Shown: piece after piece, positions 1 to 8,437 of the stretch
How the letters are laid out: the number at the start of each line of letters is the position of its first letter
Numbering within the stretch: position 1 is the first letter of the stretch
Source of the DNA: Castellaniella sp040276065
Lineage (GTDB): Bacteria; Pseudomonadota; Gammaproteobacteria; Burkholderiales; Burkholderiaceae_B
Length of the DNA: 64,000 bases
Assembly (NCBI RefSeq): GCF_040276065.1
Contig: NZ_JBELOI010000002.1
Coordinates: forward strand, 62,001-126,000
Direction of reading: 5' to 3'
The notes under the pieces: generated by a model
Database searches by the model: none
Seen by the model: only the letters and a program-made list of their open reading frames with translations
What the model was told of the DNA's origin: nothing
Translations under genes and position numbers: made by a program

Positions 1-161
1 CATGGTGGGGGTGGAGGAAATCGTCATGGCGCGAGTGTACGGTGATGCGTGAGCCAAAAGAAGACGGTTGCCGTGTATAAGTGGTATATGCTATCGCGCA
101 TTGAACAAAGAGACGTGCGGGAGCGCGGCGGCGTCCGCGCCGAACGGCTCGTGGAGGGCTT
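1..161. other. Left-edge intergenic region, probably divergent
   Basis: No gene fits inside this stretch. It is A/T-richer than its surroundings between about 60 and 115, as expected of a promoter region. On the minus strand ATG codons begin at 27 and at 3 in one open frame running off the left edge. A gene divergent from the LysR regulator at 162 may therefore start here, which is the usual layout of LysR regulators and their targets. No good ribosome binding site precedes either ATG, so I do not call a gene. Confidence 0.35.
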
Positions 162-1097
162 ATGTCGATACGGCGCGGAAATGAGACGCTCGACACCTAC
201 CTGCTCAAGGTATTCTGCATTCTGATGGCCGAGCGCAGCGTGTCGCGCACGGCGCTCAAGCTCAATCAATCCCAGCCGGCCATCAGCGTGGCGCTGAAGA
301 ATTTGCGAGCGGTCTTTCACGACCCCCTGCTGGTGCGCGAAAAGAGCGGCATGGTGCCCACCAGCCGGGCGCTGGCCCTCCTCGAGCACGCCAAGGCGGC
401 GCTCGGGGCGATCGACAGCATGCTCGAGGTCGAGGAGGCCTTTGCGCCGGAGCACAGCCGGCAGGTATTCCGGATCGGTTCGCCCGACTACCTGGCGCCG
501 GTGTTCGCCGCAACGGTGGTGGCGCGCTTTCGCCGCGAGGCGCCGCATGCGCGCCTGGTGTTGCACGCGCTGGGGCCGGATTTCGATTTCGAGCAGTCCC
601 TGGCCGAGGGCCGGCTGGATGTGGTGATCGGCAACTGGCCCGAGCCGCCTGATCGCATGCATCTTTCGGTGCTGCTCGAGGACGAGATCGTCTGTCTGAT
701 GTCCGCCGGTCATCCGCTGGCCGGGCGCCCGATGAGCCTCGAGGACTTTCGCGCGGCGATGCACGTGGTGCCCACGCCGTATTCCATCAGCCAGCGCGGG
801 ATGATCGACACGGTGTTGACCTCGCTGCGCGTCACCCGCACGGAAGTCGTCGAGGCCCAGTCCTTCATGCTGGCCCCTTACCTGCTGCCCGGCACTGACC
901 TGATCTTTACCACCACACGCCATTTCGCGCGCTACTACGCGGGCTTGCTGTCCCTGGCGATCGTCGAGTCGCCGATCGATTTTCCGCCGATGCGCTTCTA
1001 TCAGCTCTGGCACGCGCGTAATCATCATGCGCCTTCGCATCAATGGTTGCGTCGCCTGCTGACCGATTGCGGCCGCAGCATCCACCCGGCCGCCTAG
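162..1097 (+). CDS. LysR-family transcriptional regulator (paralog A)
   Basis: This is a LysR-type regulator of 311 residues, the normal family length. The winged helix-turn-helix spans roughly residues 10-70 (SVSRTALKLNQSQPAIS). The effector-binding domain fills residues 95-300, with the typical GNWPEPPDRMHL segment near residue 165. ATG at 162 is preceded by GGAGGG (153-158). It is clearly homologous to the next gene over its full length (shared blocks GMVPTSRALALLEHA / GMVATERGLELLAHA and DFPPMRFY). The two genes converge and share the palindrome CTAG (1094-1097), which supplies a stop codon to both. The effector is unknown. Its likely target is whatever lies divergent beyond the left edge. 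Confidence 0.93.
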   Translation: MSIRRGNETLDTYLLKVFCILMAERSVSRTALKLNQSQPAISVALKNLRAVFHDPLLVREKSGMVPTSRALALLEHAKAALGAIDSMLEVEEAFAPEHSRQVFRIGSPDYLAPVFAATVVARFRREAPHARLVLHALGPDFDFEQSLAEGRLDVVIGNWPEPPDRMHLSVLLEDEIVCLMSAGHPLAGRPMSLEDFRAAMHVVPTPYSISQRGMIDTVLTSLRVTRTEVVEAQSFMLAPYLLPGTDLIFTTTRHFARYYAGLLSLAIVESPIDFPPMRFYQLWHARNHHAPSHQWLRRLLTDCGRSIHPAA

Positions 1098-2029
1098 CCC
1101 GTGAGGCTGGCCTGCAGCATGGTCGCCACCCTGGAAACACAGCGGCGCAGCCACACGACCTCGGATGCCGAATGGCTGCGCTGATGCCACAAGAGGTAGA
1201 AGCGCATCGGCGGAAAGTCGACGGGCGAGGGCAGGATGGTGATCGGCAGATAGCGCGCGTAGTGTTGCGCGAATTGCCGGCCGGTGGTAAAGACCAGATC
1301 CGTGCGCAACAACATGCCGGCGACCTGCCCGAAGTACGGGATCGTCATCTGGATATTGCGGCGCAGACCCTGCGTGGCCAGGTGGCCGTCGATGAAGCTC
1401 TGGCGCCGGGAGACATAGGGAAAGGGCGCCAGGTGGGGGATCTCGAGGTATCGCTTGAGGGTGAGGCCGCGCGTGGCCAGGGGATTCTGGCTGCCGATCA
1501 TGCAGACCACCTCGTCGTCGAACAGGCGCGACATGTGCATGTGCGGCGGGGGCTCGAGCCAGTTGCCGATCACCACGTCCAGGGCGCCGCTCTCGAGGGC
1601 GGCGACGTAGTCGAAGTCGGCGTTGATCGGGTGTACGATGAGCTTTGCATGGGGGGCTTCGCGGCGCAGGATTTCGGCGATGTTCGGCAGGAACATCGCG
1701 TCCAGGTAGTCGGGGGCGCCCAGGTGGAATTCTCGCAGGGTGGTGGCGGGGGAAAACACGCCCGTCGGCTGCTTGATGCGGTCGATCGCCGCCAGGGCGT
1801 CGTTGGCGTGGGCCAGCAGCTCGAGACCCCGCTCGGTGGCCACCATGCCGGTCTTGCCGCGCACCAGGATCGGGTCGCCGGTGATGTCGCGCAGCCGGCG
1901 CAGCGAGTTGCTCAGGGCGGGCTGCGACAGACCGAGCTTGATGGCCGCGCGCGACACACTTTGCTCGGTCAGCAGAATCTGCAGGATGCGCAGCAGATGG
2001 GCGTCCAGGGGTTCGCGATGTCTTTGCAT
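1094..2029 (-). CDS. LysR-family transcriptional regulator (paralog B), divergent from the xdh operon
   Basis: This is a LysR-type regulator of 311 residues, a paralog of the neighbouring LysR and the same length. The N-terminal helix-turn-helix (SVSRAAIKLGLSQPALS) is at residues 23-40 and the effector domain follows from about residue 95. ATG at 2029 is preceded by a weak GGGAAT. The start lies 150 bp from xdhA on the opposite strand, the classic arrangement of a LysR activator and its target operon. The probable job is therefore control of xdhABC-guaD-amn in response to a purine. The regulatory link is inferred from position only, and the ligand cannot be read from sequence. Confidence 0.93.
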   Translation of the reverse strand: MQRHREPLDAHLLRILQILLTEQSVSRAAIKLGLSQPALSNSLRRLRDITGDPILVRGKTGMVATERGLELLAHANDALAAIDRIKQPTGVFSPATTLREFHLGAPDYLDAMFLPNIAEILRREAPHAKLIVHPINADFDYVAALESGALDVVIGNWLEPPPHMHMSRLFDDEVVCMIGSQNPLATRGLTLKRYLEIPHLAPFPYVSRRQSFIDGHLATQGLRRNIQMTIPYFGQVAGMLLRTDLVFTTGRQFAQHYARYLPITILPSPVDFPPMRFYLLWHQRSHSASEVVWLRRCVSRVATMLQASLTG

Positions 2030-2179
2030 GGCTCATTATTCCCGCCGCCGGTGGCGGCGTCCATCCCGCCGGGCGGATGCCCGGGGGCTGATAGTGTTCA
2101 TCATCCCGCGGGAATGGTCCGCGGCCGGTACGATGTTATCTTGAGACGGGACAAGTCTAGACACTAGAAAGGTGCCGAT
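2030..2179. promoter_or_regulatory. Divergent control region between LysR-B and xdhA
   Basis: This 150-bp region has no gene. It contains two copies of the self-complementary hexamer CCGCGG (2106-2111 and 2119-2124) separated by 7 bp, and the palindrome GTCTAGAC (2155-2162) just upstream of the xdhA ribosome binding site. LysR regulators usually bind dyads in this position, so these are candidate sites. A TTGAGA at 2141-2146 resembles a -35 box, but no convincing -10 box follows at a useful distance from the start codon. I assign no exact promoter. Confidence 0.4.
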
Positions 2180-3667
2180 ATGGAGACACAGGCGATCCGG
2201 TTTCATTACCGAGGCGAGCTGCGCGAGGTGGCCGACCAGCCCACGACCCGCACCGTGCTGCAGTATTTGCGCGAAGACCTGGGGTGCGTGGGGACCAAGG
2301 AGGGGTGTGCCGAAGGCGACTGCGGCGCCTGCACCGTGGTGGTGGCCGAGTCCGACGACAGGGGCGGCGTCGCGCTGCGCGCGGTGAACGCCTGTATCCA
2401 GTTCTTGCCCACTCTCGACGGCAAGGCGCTGTTCACCGTCGAGGACCTGCGCCTGGCCGATGGCAGCCTGCATCCCGTCCAGCAAGCCATGGTCGATTGT
2501 CATGGATCGCAGTGCGGGTTCTGCACACCGGGCTTCGTCATGTCGCTGTGGGGCATGTATCTGACGCACGAGCCCGGCGATCCCGCGCCCTCGCGCGACG
2601 AGATCGACGACGTCCTGTCGGGCAATCTGTGCCGCTGCACCGGCTATCAGCCGATTGTGCAGGCCGCCGTCCGGATGGGCGAGGATTATCCTCACGCGCC
2701 CTTCGATCGCGAGGGGCTCGCGCGGACGCTCGAGGCCCTGCGGCGCGACGAGACGTTCGCCTATGAGCGCGACGGCCACGTGTTCCATGCGCCGCGCACG
2801 CTCGAGCAATTGGCGGCCCTGCGCCTGGAGTATCCAGAGGCGCACATCCTCGCGGGCAGCACGGACGTGGGCTTGTGGGTGACCAAGCAGTTCCGCGACC
2901 TGTCCCACCTGATCTACGTCGGCCAGGTGCAGGCGCTGCGCGACATCCACGAGGAAGGCGATGATCTCCTGATCGGCGCCGGCGCGCTGCTGAACGATGC
3001 GTACGATGCCCTGGTGGCACGTCTGCCCGAGTTCGCGGAATTTCGCCAGCGCTTTGCCTCGTATCCGATCCGCAATGCGGGGACCCTGGGCGGCAACCTG
3101 GCCAATGGCTCGCCGATCGGCGATTCGATGCCGCCGCTGATCGCACTGGGCGCGCGGATCGTGCTGCGTCGTGGTGCGCGGGTGCGCGAGCTGCCGCTCG
3201 AGGACTATTACCTGGCCTATCAAAAGAACGCCTCGGAGCCCGGCGAGTTCGTCCAGGGTGTGCGCGTCCCGGTGCGGGTGTCCGGGCGCCGGTTCCGGGT
3301 CTACAAGCTGTCCAAGCGCTTCGATCAGGATATCTCGGCGGTATGCGCCGCGTTCGCGGTGACGCTCGATGAGCGCGGCGCGGTTGCGGCGGTGCGCATG
3401 GGCTATGGCGGCGTGGCCGCGACCCCCAGCCGGGCGCGCGCGGCCGAGGACGCGCTGCTGGGGCGGCCCTGGGACGAGACGCCCGTGCGCGCCGCCATGG
3501 ATGCCCTGGCGCGGGACTTCCAGCCGCTCACCGACATGCGCGCGAGCAGCGGCTATCGGATGACCGCCGCGCGCAATCTGCTGTACCGTTTTTATTTGGA
3601 AACGGCCCCTGGGGCGCCCCTGGCGGCGCATCAGGTCAATACGGCCGTACTGGCCGGGACCGCCTGA
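2180..3667 (+). CDS. xdhA: Xanthine dehydrogenase, small subunit (FeS/FAD)
   Basis: This is the electron-transfer subunit of molybdenum-dependent xanthine dehydrogenase, which oxidises hypoxanthine to xanthine and xanthine to urate in the cytoplasm. Its 495 residues hold an N-terminal [2Fe-2S] domain (C43, C48, C51, C72) and a second [2Fe-2S] domain (C112, C115, C151, C153). The FAD-binding domain follows from about residue 210 (ILAGSTDVG; TLGGNLANGSPIGD). A C-terminal CO-dehydrogenase-flavoprotein-type domain ends the protein. ATG at 2180 is preceded by AAAGGTG (2168-2174). It is the first gene of the operon; xdhB starts 11 bp after its stop. Length and order match the two-subunit XdhA/XdhB enzymes. 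Confidence 0.96.
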   Translation: METQAIRFHYRGELREVADQPTTRTVLQYLREDLGCVGTKEGCAEGDCGACTVVVAESDDRGGVALRAVNACIQFLPTLDGKALFTVEDLRLADGSLHPVQQAMVDCHGSQCGFCTPGFVMSLWGMYLTHEPGDPAPSRDEIDDVLSGNLCRCTGYQPIVQAAVRMGEDYPHAPFDREGLARTLEALRRDETFAYERDGHVFHAPRTLEQLAALRLEYPEAHILAGSTDVGLWVTKQFRDLSHLIYVGQVQALRDIHEEGDDLLIGAGALLNDAYDALVARLPEFAEFRQRFASYPIRNAGTLGGNLANGSPIGDSMPPLIALGARIVLRRGARVRELPLEDYYLAYQKNASEPGEFVQGVRVPVRVSGRRFRVYKLSKRFDQDISAVCAAFAVTLDERGAVAAVRMGYGGVAATPSRARAAEDALLGRPWDETPVRAAMDALARDFQPLTDMRASSGYRMTAARNLLYRFYLETAPGAPLAAHQVNTAVLAGTA

Positions 3668-3678
3668 GGAGGTTCGCG

Positions 3679-6054
3679 ATGAACATGCGTATCAATGCGC
3701 CCGGCGCTCTCGAACGCCTGGCTATCGGCAATCACCAGATCCCGCGCCCGCGTCCGGGCGAGCCCGCGGCGGGCGCATCCAGCCCCCACGAGTCCGCCGC
3801 CTTGCATGTCAGTGGCGAGGCGGTCTACACCGACGACATCCCCGAGCTGCGCGGCACGGTCTACGCGGCCCTGGGCCTGTCGGCCAAGGCGCACGCCCGA
3901 GTCGTGTCGATGGACCTCGAGGCGGTGCGCCGCGCGCCGGGAGTGATCGCCGTCTACACCGCGCGCGACCTTCCTGGCGCGAACAACTGCGGCCCGGTGA
4001 TCCACGACGATCCCCTGTTGGCCGATGGCCTGGTGCAGTACATCGGCCAGCCGCTATTCGTGGTGGTTGCGAGCACGGTGGATGCCGCGCGCCGCGCCGC
4101 GCGCCTGGGCGGGATTGAGTACGAGGAGCTGCCCGCGATTCTGACGCCGCGCGAAGCCAAGGCGGAGGGTGCCCGGGTCCTGCCAGACCTCAGGCTATAC
4201 AATGGTGATCCTGAAAAAGCCCTGGCGACGGCGCCCCACCGCATTCGCGACACCTTCGAGTGCAAGGGCCAGGAGCAGTTCTACCTCGAGGGCCAGATTT
4301 CCTATGCCGTCCCGCGCGAGGGTCAGGGCATGCTGGTCTGGTGCTCGACCCAGCACCCCACCGAGATGCAGACCGTGGTCGGCCATGCCCTGGGCTGGCA
4401 GGCCCATCAGATCCAGATCGAATGCCGGCGCATGGGCGGCGGATTCGGCGGCAAGGAATCCCAATCGGCGCTGTTCGCCTGCCTGGCGTCGATCTGTGCG
4501 CACCTCCTGCGCCGTCCGGTGAAGCTGCGCGTCGATCGCGACGATGATTTCATGATCACCGGCAAGCGCCATGGCTTTTATTACGAGTACGACGTGGGTT
4601 TCGACGACGAGGGTCGCATTCTCGGCGTCACGCTCGACATGACCTTGAATTCGGGGTTTTCGGCGGATTTGTCCGAGGCGGTCGCCAGCCGCGCGATCTG
4701 CCACTTCGACAATGCCTACTACGTCCCCGATGTCGATCTGCGCGCCATGTGCGGCAAGACCCATACCCAGTCGAATACGGCGTTCCGGGGGTTTGGCGGC
4801 CCGCAGGGTGCGCTCGTGATGGAGGTCATCATTGACCGCATCAGCCGCCAATTGGGCAAGGATCCCTTGGACGTGCGGCGGCTGAATTTCTATGGCGTCG
4901 GGACGCGCGATGTGACCCCCTACGGGCAGGTCGTCGAGGGCAATCTGCTCGAGCCACTGGTCGGCGAGCTCGAGGCCAGCAGCGACTATCGGGCCCGGCG
5001 CGAGGCCGTGCGGGCCTTCAATGCCACGAGCCCCGTCCTCAAGAAAGGCATCGCGCTCACGCCCGTCAAATTCGGCATTTCGTTCAATGTCCCGGCCTTC
5101 AACCAGGCGGGTGCGCTGGTGCATATCTATCGCGACGGATCCGTGCTGGTGAATCATGGCGGCACCGAGATGGGCCAGGGCCTGAACACCAAGGTCGCGC
5201 AGGTGGTCGCCAACACCCTCGGCCTGGATCTCGAGTGCGTGCGCGTGACTGCGACGGATACCGCCAAGGTCGCCAACACCTCGGCTACTGCGGCCTCGAC
5301 GGGCACCGACCTCAACGGCAAGGCCGCCGAGGACGCGGCCCTGCGGCTGCGCGCGCGGCTGGCGGATTTCGCGGCGCGCAAGTACGGCGGCAAACCCGAG
5401 GAGGTCGCCTTCGCCTACCGCCAGGTCAACGCCAACGGTGCCACCATCGCCTTTGCCGAACTGGTCGACCAGGCCTATTGGGACCGCGTGCAGCTGTGGT
5501 CCGACGGTTTCTACAAGACGCCGGGCATCGTCTGGGACAAGGCGACCATGCACGGGCGCCCCTTTTATTACTACGCCTATGGCGCGGCGGTGTCCGAGGT
5601 GGTGGTCGATACCTTGACCGGCGAATGGCGGCTGCTGCGCGCCGACCTGCTGCATGATGTCGGCGCCTCGATCAATCCGGCCATCGATCTGGGCCAGGTC
5701 GAGGGCGGCTTCATCCAGGGCGTGGGCTGGCTGACCACCGAGGAACTCTGGTGGGACGCGCAGGGCCGCCTCATGACGCACGCGCCGTCCACCTACAAGA
5801 TCCCCGCGATCAGCGACTGTCCACGCGACTTCCGGGTCAAACTTTTCAAGGCCGGCAACCTCAAAGAGACCGTGCATCGCTCCAAGGCGGTGGGCGAGCC
5901 GCCGCTGTTGCTGGGATTCAGCGCCTACAACGCCATCCGCGAGGCGGTGGCGGCGGTGGGCGATGGCCGCGGCGAGCCGGCGCTCAACGCGCCCGCGACC
6001 CCGGAGGCCATCCTCCACGCCATCGAGGAGCTGCGGAAACGCGGCGGGACATGA
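3679..6054 (+). CDS. xdhB: Xanthine dehydrogenase, molybdenum-binding large subunit
   Basis: This is the catalytic molybdopterin subunit (791 residues) that pairs with XdhA. Visible family motifs are MGGGFGGKE (residues 252-260), AFRGFGGPQG with the conserved arginine near 370, and KAVGEPPLLLG with the catalytic glutamate at about residue 740. An AGGAGG ribosome binding site lies at 3667-3672. The stop overlaps the xdhC start as ATGA (6051-6054), which indicates translational coupling. No other molybdenum-cofactor synthesis gene is in the window. Confidence 0.96.
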   Translation: MNMRINAPGALERLAIGNHQIPRPRPGEPAAGASSPHESAALHVSGEAVYTDDIPELRGTVYAALGLSAKAHARVVSMDLEAVRRAPGVIAVYTARDLPGANNCGPVIHDDPLLADGLVQYIGQPLFVVVASTVDAARRAARLGGIEYEELPAILTPREAKAEGARVLPDLRLYNGDPEKALATAPHRIRDTFECKGQEQFYLEGQISYAVPREGQGMLVWCSTQHPTEMQTVVGHALGWQAHQIQIECRRMGGGFGGKESQSALFACLASICAHLLRRPVKLRVDRDDDFMITGKRHGFYYEYDVGFDDEGRILGVTLDMTLNSGFSADLSEAVASRAICHFDNAYYVPDVDLRAMCGKTHTQSNTAFRGFGGPQGALVMEVIIDRISRQLGKDPLDVRRLNFYGVGTRDVTPYGQVVEGNLLEPLVGELEASSDYRARREAVRAFNATSPVLKKGIALTPVKFGISFNVPAFNQAGALVHIYRDGSVLVNHGGTEMGQGLNTKVAQVVANTLGLDLECVRVTATDTAKVANTSATAASTGTDLNGKAAEDAALRLRARLADFAARKYGGKPEEVAFAYRQVNANGATIAFAELVDQAYWDRVQLWSDGFYKTPGIVWDKATMHGRPFYYYAYGAAVSEVVVDTLTGEWRLLRADLLHDVGASINPAIDLGQVEGGFIQGVGWLTTEELWWDAQGRLMTHAPSTYKIPAISDCPRDFRVKLFKAGNLKETVHRSKAVGEPPLLLGFSAYNAIREAVAAVGDGRGEPALNAPATPEAILHAIEELRKRGGT

Positions 6055-7055
6055 TGCATGACTGGATCGACCAGGCCCTCTGGAGCCTCGAGCGCGGGCA
6101 GGCGCTGGTGCTCGTCACCGTGGCCTGGGCCCAGGGGTCGACGCCGCGAGAGGCGGGCGCCAAGATGCTGGTGTCCGATCGTCAGCAGTGGTTCACCATC
6201 GGTGGCGGCCACCTGGAATGGGTTGCCATCGACGTGGCGCGCAAGCGCCTGCATGCCACGCACGTACCCGATCGCTGGATCGAGCGCCTGCCCCTGGGCC
6301 CGTCGCTGGGCCAATGCTGCGGCGGTATGGTCCACCTGCTGTTCGAGCGCCTCGGCGCGGCCGATCAGGGCTGGCTGAGCGATCTGCGCGAGCGCCTGCG
6401 CGCGGACTGTGCCGCTGTGCGCGAGGTGGGGCTGGGTGGCGGCGAGACGCAACCGTGGGTGCGCCTGCGGGATGCGCCGCTGGAGCCCGGCGCCGCCTTG
6501 CCCGCCAAACTGCTGGCCCAGGACGGGCACGGCCGGCCCTTGTTCGCCGAGGTGATCGCGCCGGCGCCCTTGAACGTGGTCCTGTTCGGCGCGGGTCATG
6601 TGGGTCGCGCCCTGGTGCATATCCTGGGTACGCTGCCCTGCCGGGTCACTTGGGTGGACGAGCGCGAGGATCTGTTTCCAGACCTCCTGCCCGCCAATGT
6701 CCGCATCGAGGCCACGGACACGCCCGAGGCGGTGATCGACGAGGCGCCGCCCCAGAGCTGCTACCTGATCATGACGCACGATCATGCGCTGGACCAGCGT
6801 CTGTGCGAGCAACTCCTGCGCCGCGACGACATTGCGTACTTCGGGTTGATCGGATCCTTGACGAAACGCCGCAAGTTCGAGCATCGCTTCCAGGCGCGCG
6901 GCATTTCCGAGGCGCGCTACCAACGCATCGTCTGTCCCATCGGTGAGCCCGGCATCGACGGCAAGCAGCCGGCGGTGATCGCCGTTGCCGTGGCGGCCCA
7001 GATCCTGCGCGTTCGCGCCGAGGTGGCGCAGCGCGCCGCCTCGCCTATTATGTGA
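6051..7055 (+). CDS. xdhC: XdhC molybdenum cofactor insertion protein
   Basis: XdhC binds the molybdenum cofactor, promotes its sulfuration and delivers it to the large subunit of xanthine dehydrogenase. The 334 residues contain the N-terminal XdhC/CoxI domain (GSTPREAGAKM near residue 30, and GQCCGG) and a C-terminal Rossmann-like domain (VVLFGAGHVGRALV near residue 180). I chose ATG 6051 because it overlaps the xdhB stop by 4 bp. ATG 6054, one codon later, is equally possible. It is the third gene of the purine operon, and guaD follows after 36 bp. Confidence 0.93.
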   Translation: MMHDWIDQALWSLERGQALVLVTVAWAQGSTPREAGAKMLVSDRQQWFTIGGGHLEWVAIDVARKRLHATHVPDRWIERLPLGPSLGQCCGGMVHLLFERLGAADQGWLSDLRERLRADCAAVREVGLGGGETQPWVRLRDAPLEPGAALPAKLLAQDGHGRPLFAEVIAPAPLNVVLFGAGHVGRALVHILGTLPCRVTWVDEREDLFPDLLPANVRIEATDTPEAVIDEAPPQSCYLIMTHDHALDQRLCEQLLRRDDIAYFGLIGSLTKRRKFEHRFQARGISEARYQRIVCPIGEPGIDGKQPAVIAVAVAAQILRVRAEVAQRAASPIM

Positions 7056-7091
7056 GCCCGCGCCCGCCGTGCGCCCAACCTGGAGTAGTGG

Positions 7092-8417
7092 ATGAGCAAG
7101 CCCCGACAAGGCGCCGACGACGGCTCCGCCAGCGCCTTTCGCGCCCAACTGCTGTATTTTCGCGATGATGTCGAGGCCGAGGACGAGGCCTGTGTGTGGA
7201 TCGAGGACGGTCTGCTGGTGGTGGCCGATGGGCACGTGCGTGACTGCGGCGAGTACTCGCGCCTGGCGCCGACACTGGCTCCGGACACGCCGGTGATCGA
7301 CTGGCGCAACCGCCTGATCGTGCCCGGCTTCATCGATACGCACATTCACTATCCGCAGACCGACATGATCGCCTCGCCCGCGTCCGGCCTGTTGCCCTGG
7401 CTCGAAACCTATACCTTTCCGACCGAGCGCCGCTTCGGGGACCCGGAGCACGCCGCCGAGGTGGCGCGCTTCTTCCTGGATGAGTTGCTGCGCGTGGGCA
7501 CCACCACGGCGTTGGTGTATTGCACCGTGCATCCGCAGTCGGCGCAGTCGTTCTTCGAGGAAAGTCATGCGCGCAATCTGCGCATGGTCGCGGGCAAAGT
7601 GATGATGGATCGCAACTGTCCTGAGTTCCTGCGCGATACCGCCGAGTCGGGCGCGCGCGACAGCGAGGACTTGCTGCGGCGCTGGCACGGCACGGGGCGG
7701 CAGATGTATGCCCTGACGCCCCGGTTCGCGCCCACGTCCACGCCCGAGCAGCTCGGTTTGTGCGGCGAGCTTGCGCGGCAATATCCCGATGTGTTCGTCC
7801 AGAGCCACGTGTCCGAGAACAAGGACGAGGTCAAGTGGGCGGCCGAGCTCTTTCCCGGGTATCGCAGCTATCTCGATATCTATGACCAGTACGGTCTATT
7901 GCGCCCGCGTTCGGTCTACGGGCATTGCGTGTGGCTGGACGACGACGATCGTCGGCGCATGCGCGATGCCGGCGCGCTCGCGGCGCATTGCCCGACCTCC
8001 AATCTGTTCCTTGGCAGCGGCCTGTTCGATTTCGCCGCCGCCCGGGCCTGCGGCATGCCCACGGCCCTGGCGACCGACGTGGGTGGCGGCACATCCTTTT
8101 CCATGCTGCGGACAATGAGCGAAGCGCACAAGATCGCCCGCCTGTCGGGCCATCACCTCAGCGCCCGGCGCATGTTCTGGATGGCGACCCAGGGGGCGGC
8201 GCGTGGCTTGGGCCTGGCGGGACGCATCGGTACGCTGGCACCGGGCGCCGAAGCGGATTTCGTGGTGCTGGATCCAGCCGCGACGCCGCTGCTGGCGCGG
8301 CGCAGTGCGCGCGCGCAGACTCTCGAGGAGCGGCTCTTTGCCCTGGCCATGCTGGGCGACGACCGCAGCGTCGCCGCCACTTATGCGGCGGGCCGCGCAG
8401 TCAACAGAAGGTCATAA
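7092..8417 (+). CDS. guaD: Guanine deaminase
   Basis: This metal-dependent amidohydrolase converts guanine to xanthine and ammonia, so it feeds the xanthine dehydrogenase encoded upstream. The 441 residues match the family length. Metal-site and signature motifs are visible: PGFIDTHIHYPQ (about residues 79-90), QSHVSEN, YGHCVWL, and TDVGGGTSFSM near residue 330. ATG at 7092 follows GGAG (7082-7085) at a normal distance. It lies 36 bp after xdhC and 20 bp before amn, consistent with one transcript. Confidence 0.95.
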   Translation: MSKPRQGADDGSASAFRAQLLYFRDDVEAEDEACVWIEDGLLVVADGHVRDCGEYSRLAPTLAPDTPVIDWRNRLIVPGFIDTHIHYPQTDMIASPASGLLPWLETYTFPTERRFGDPEHAAEVARFFLDELLRVGTTTALVYCTVHPQSAQSFFEESHARNLRMVAGKVMMDRNCPEFLRDTAESGARDSEDLLRRWHGTGRQMYALTPRFAPTSTPEQLGLCGELARQYPDVFVQSHVSENKDEVKWAAELFPGYRSYLDIYDQYGLLRPRSVYGHCVWLDDDDRRRMRDAGALAAHCPTSNLFLGSGLFDFAAARACGMPTALATDVGGGTSFSMLRTMSEAHKIARLSGHHLSARRMFWMATQGAARGLGLAGRIGTLAPGAEADFVVLDPAATPLLARRSARAQTLEERLFALAMLGDDRSVAATYAAGRAVNRRS

Positions 8418-8437
8418 GCCTCTGCGATAATGGGTGT

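Noticed and set aside
1..27. Divergent gene starting at the left edge
   Set aside because: Only nine codons are visible and no ribosome binding site is present, so no gene is called.
24..2036. Long open frame on the minus strand across both LysR genes
   Set aside because: It is the shadow of two well-supported LysR genes: arginine/histidine-rich, no domain, and typical of GC-rich DNA.
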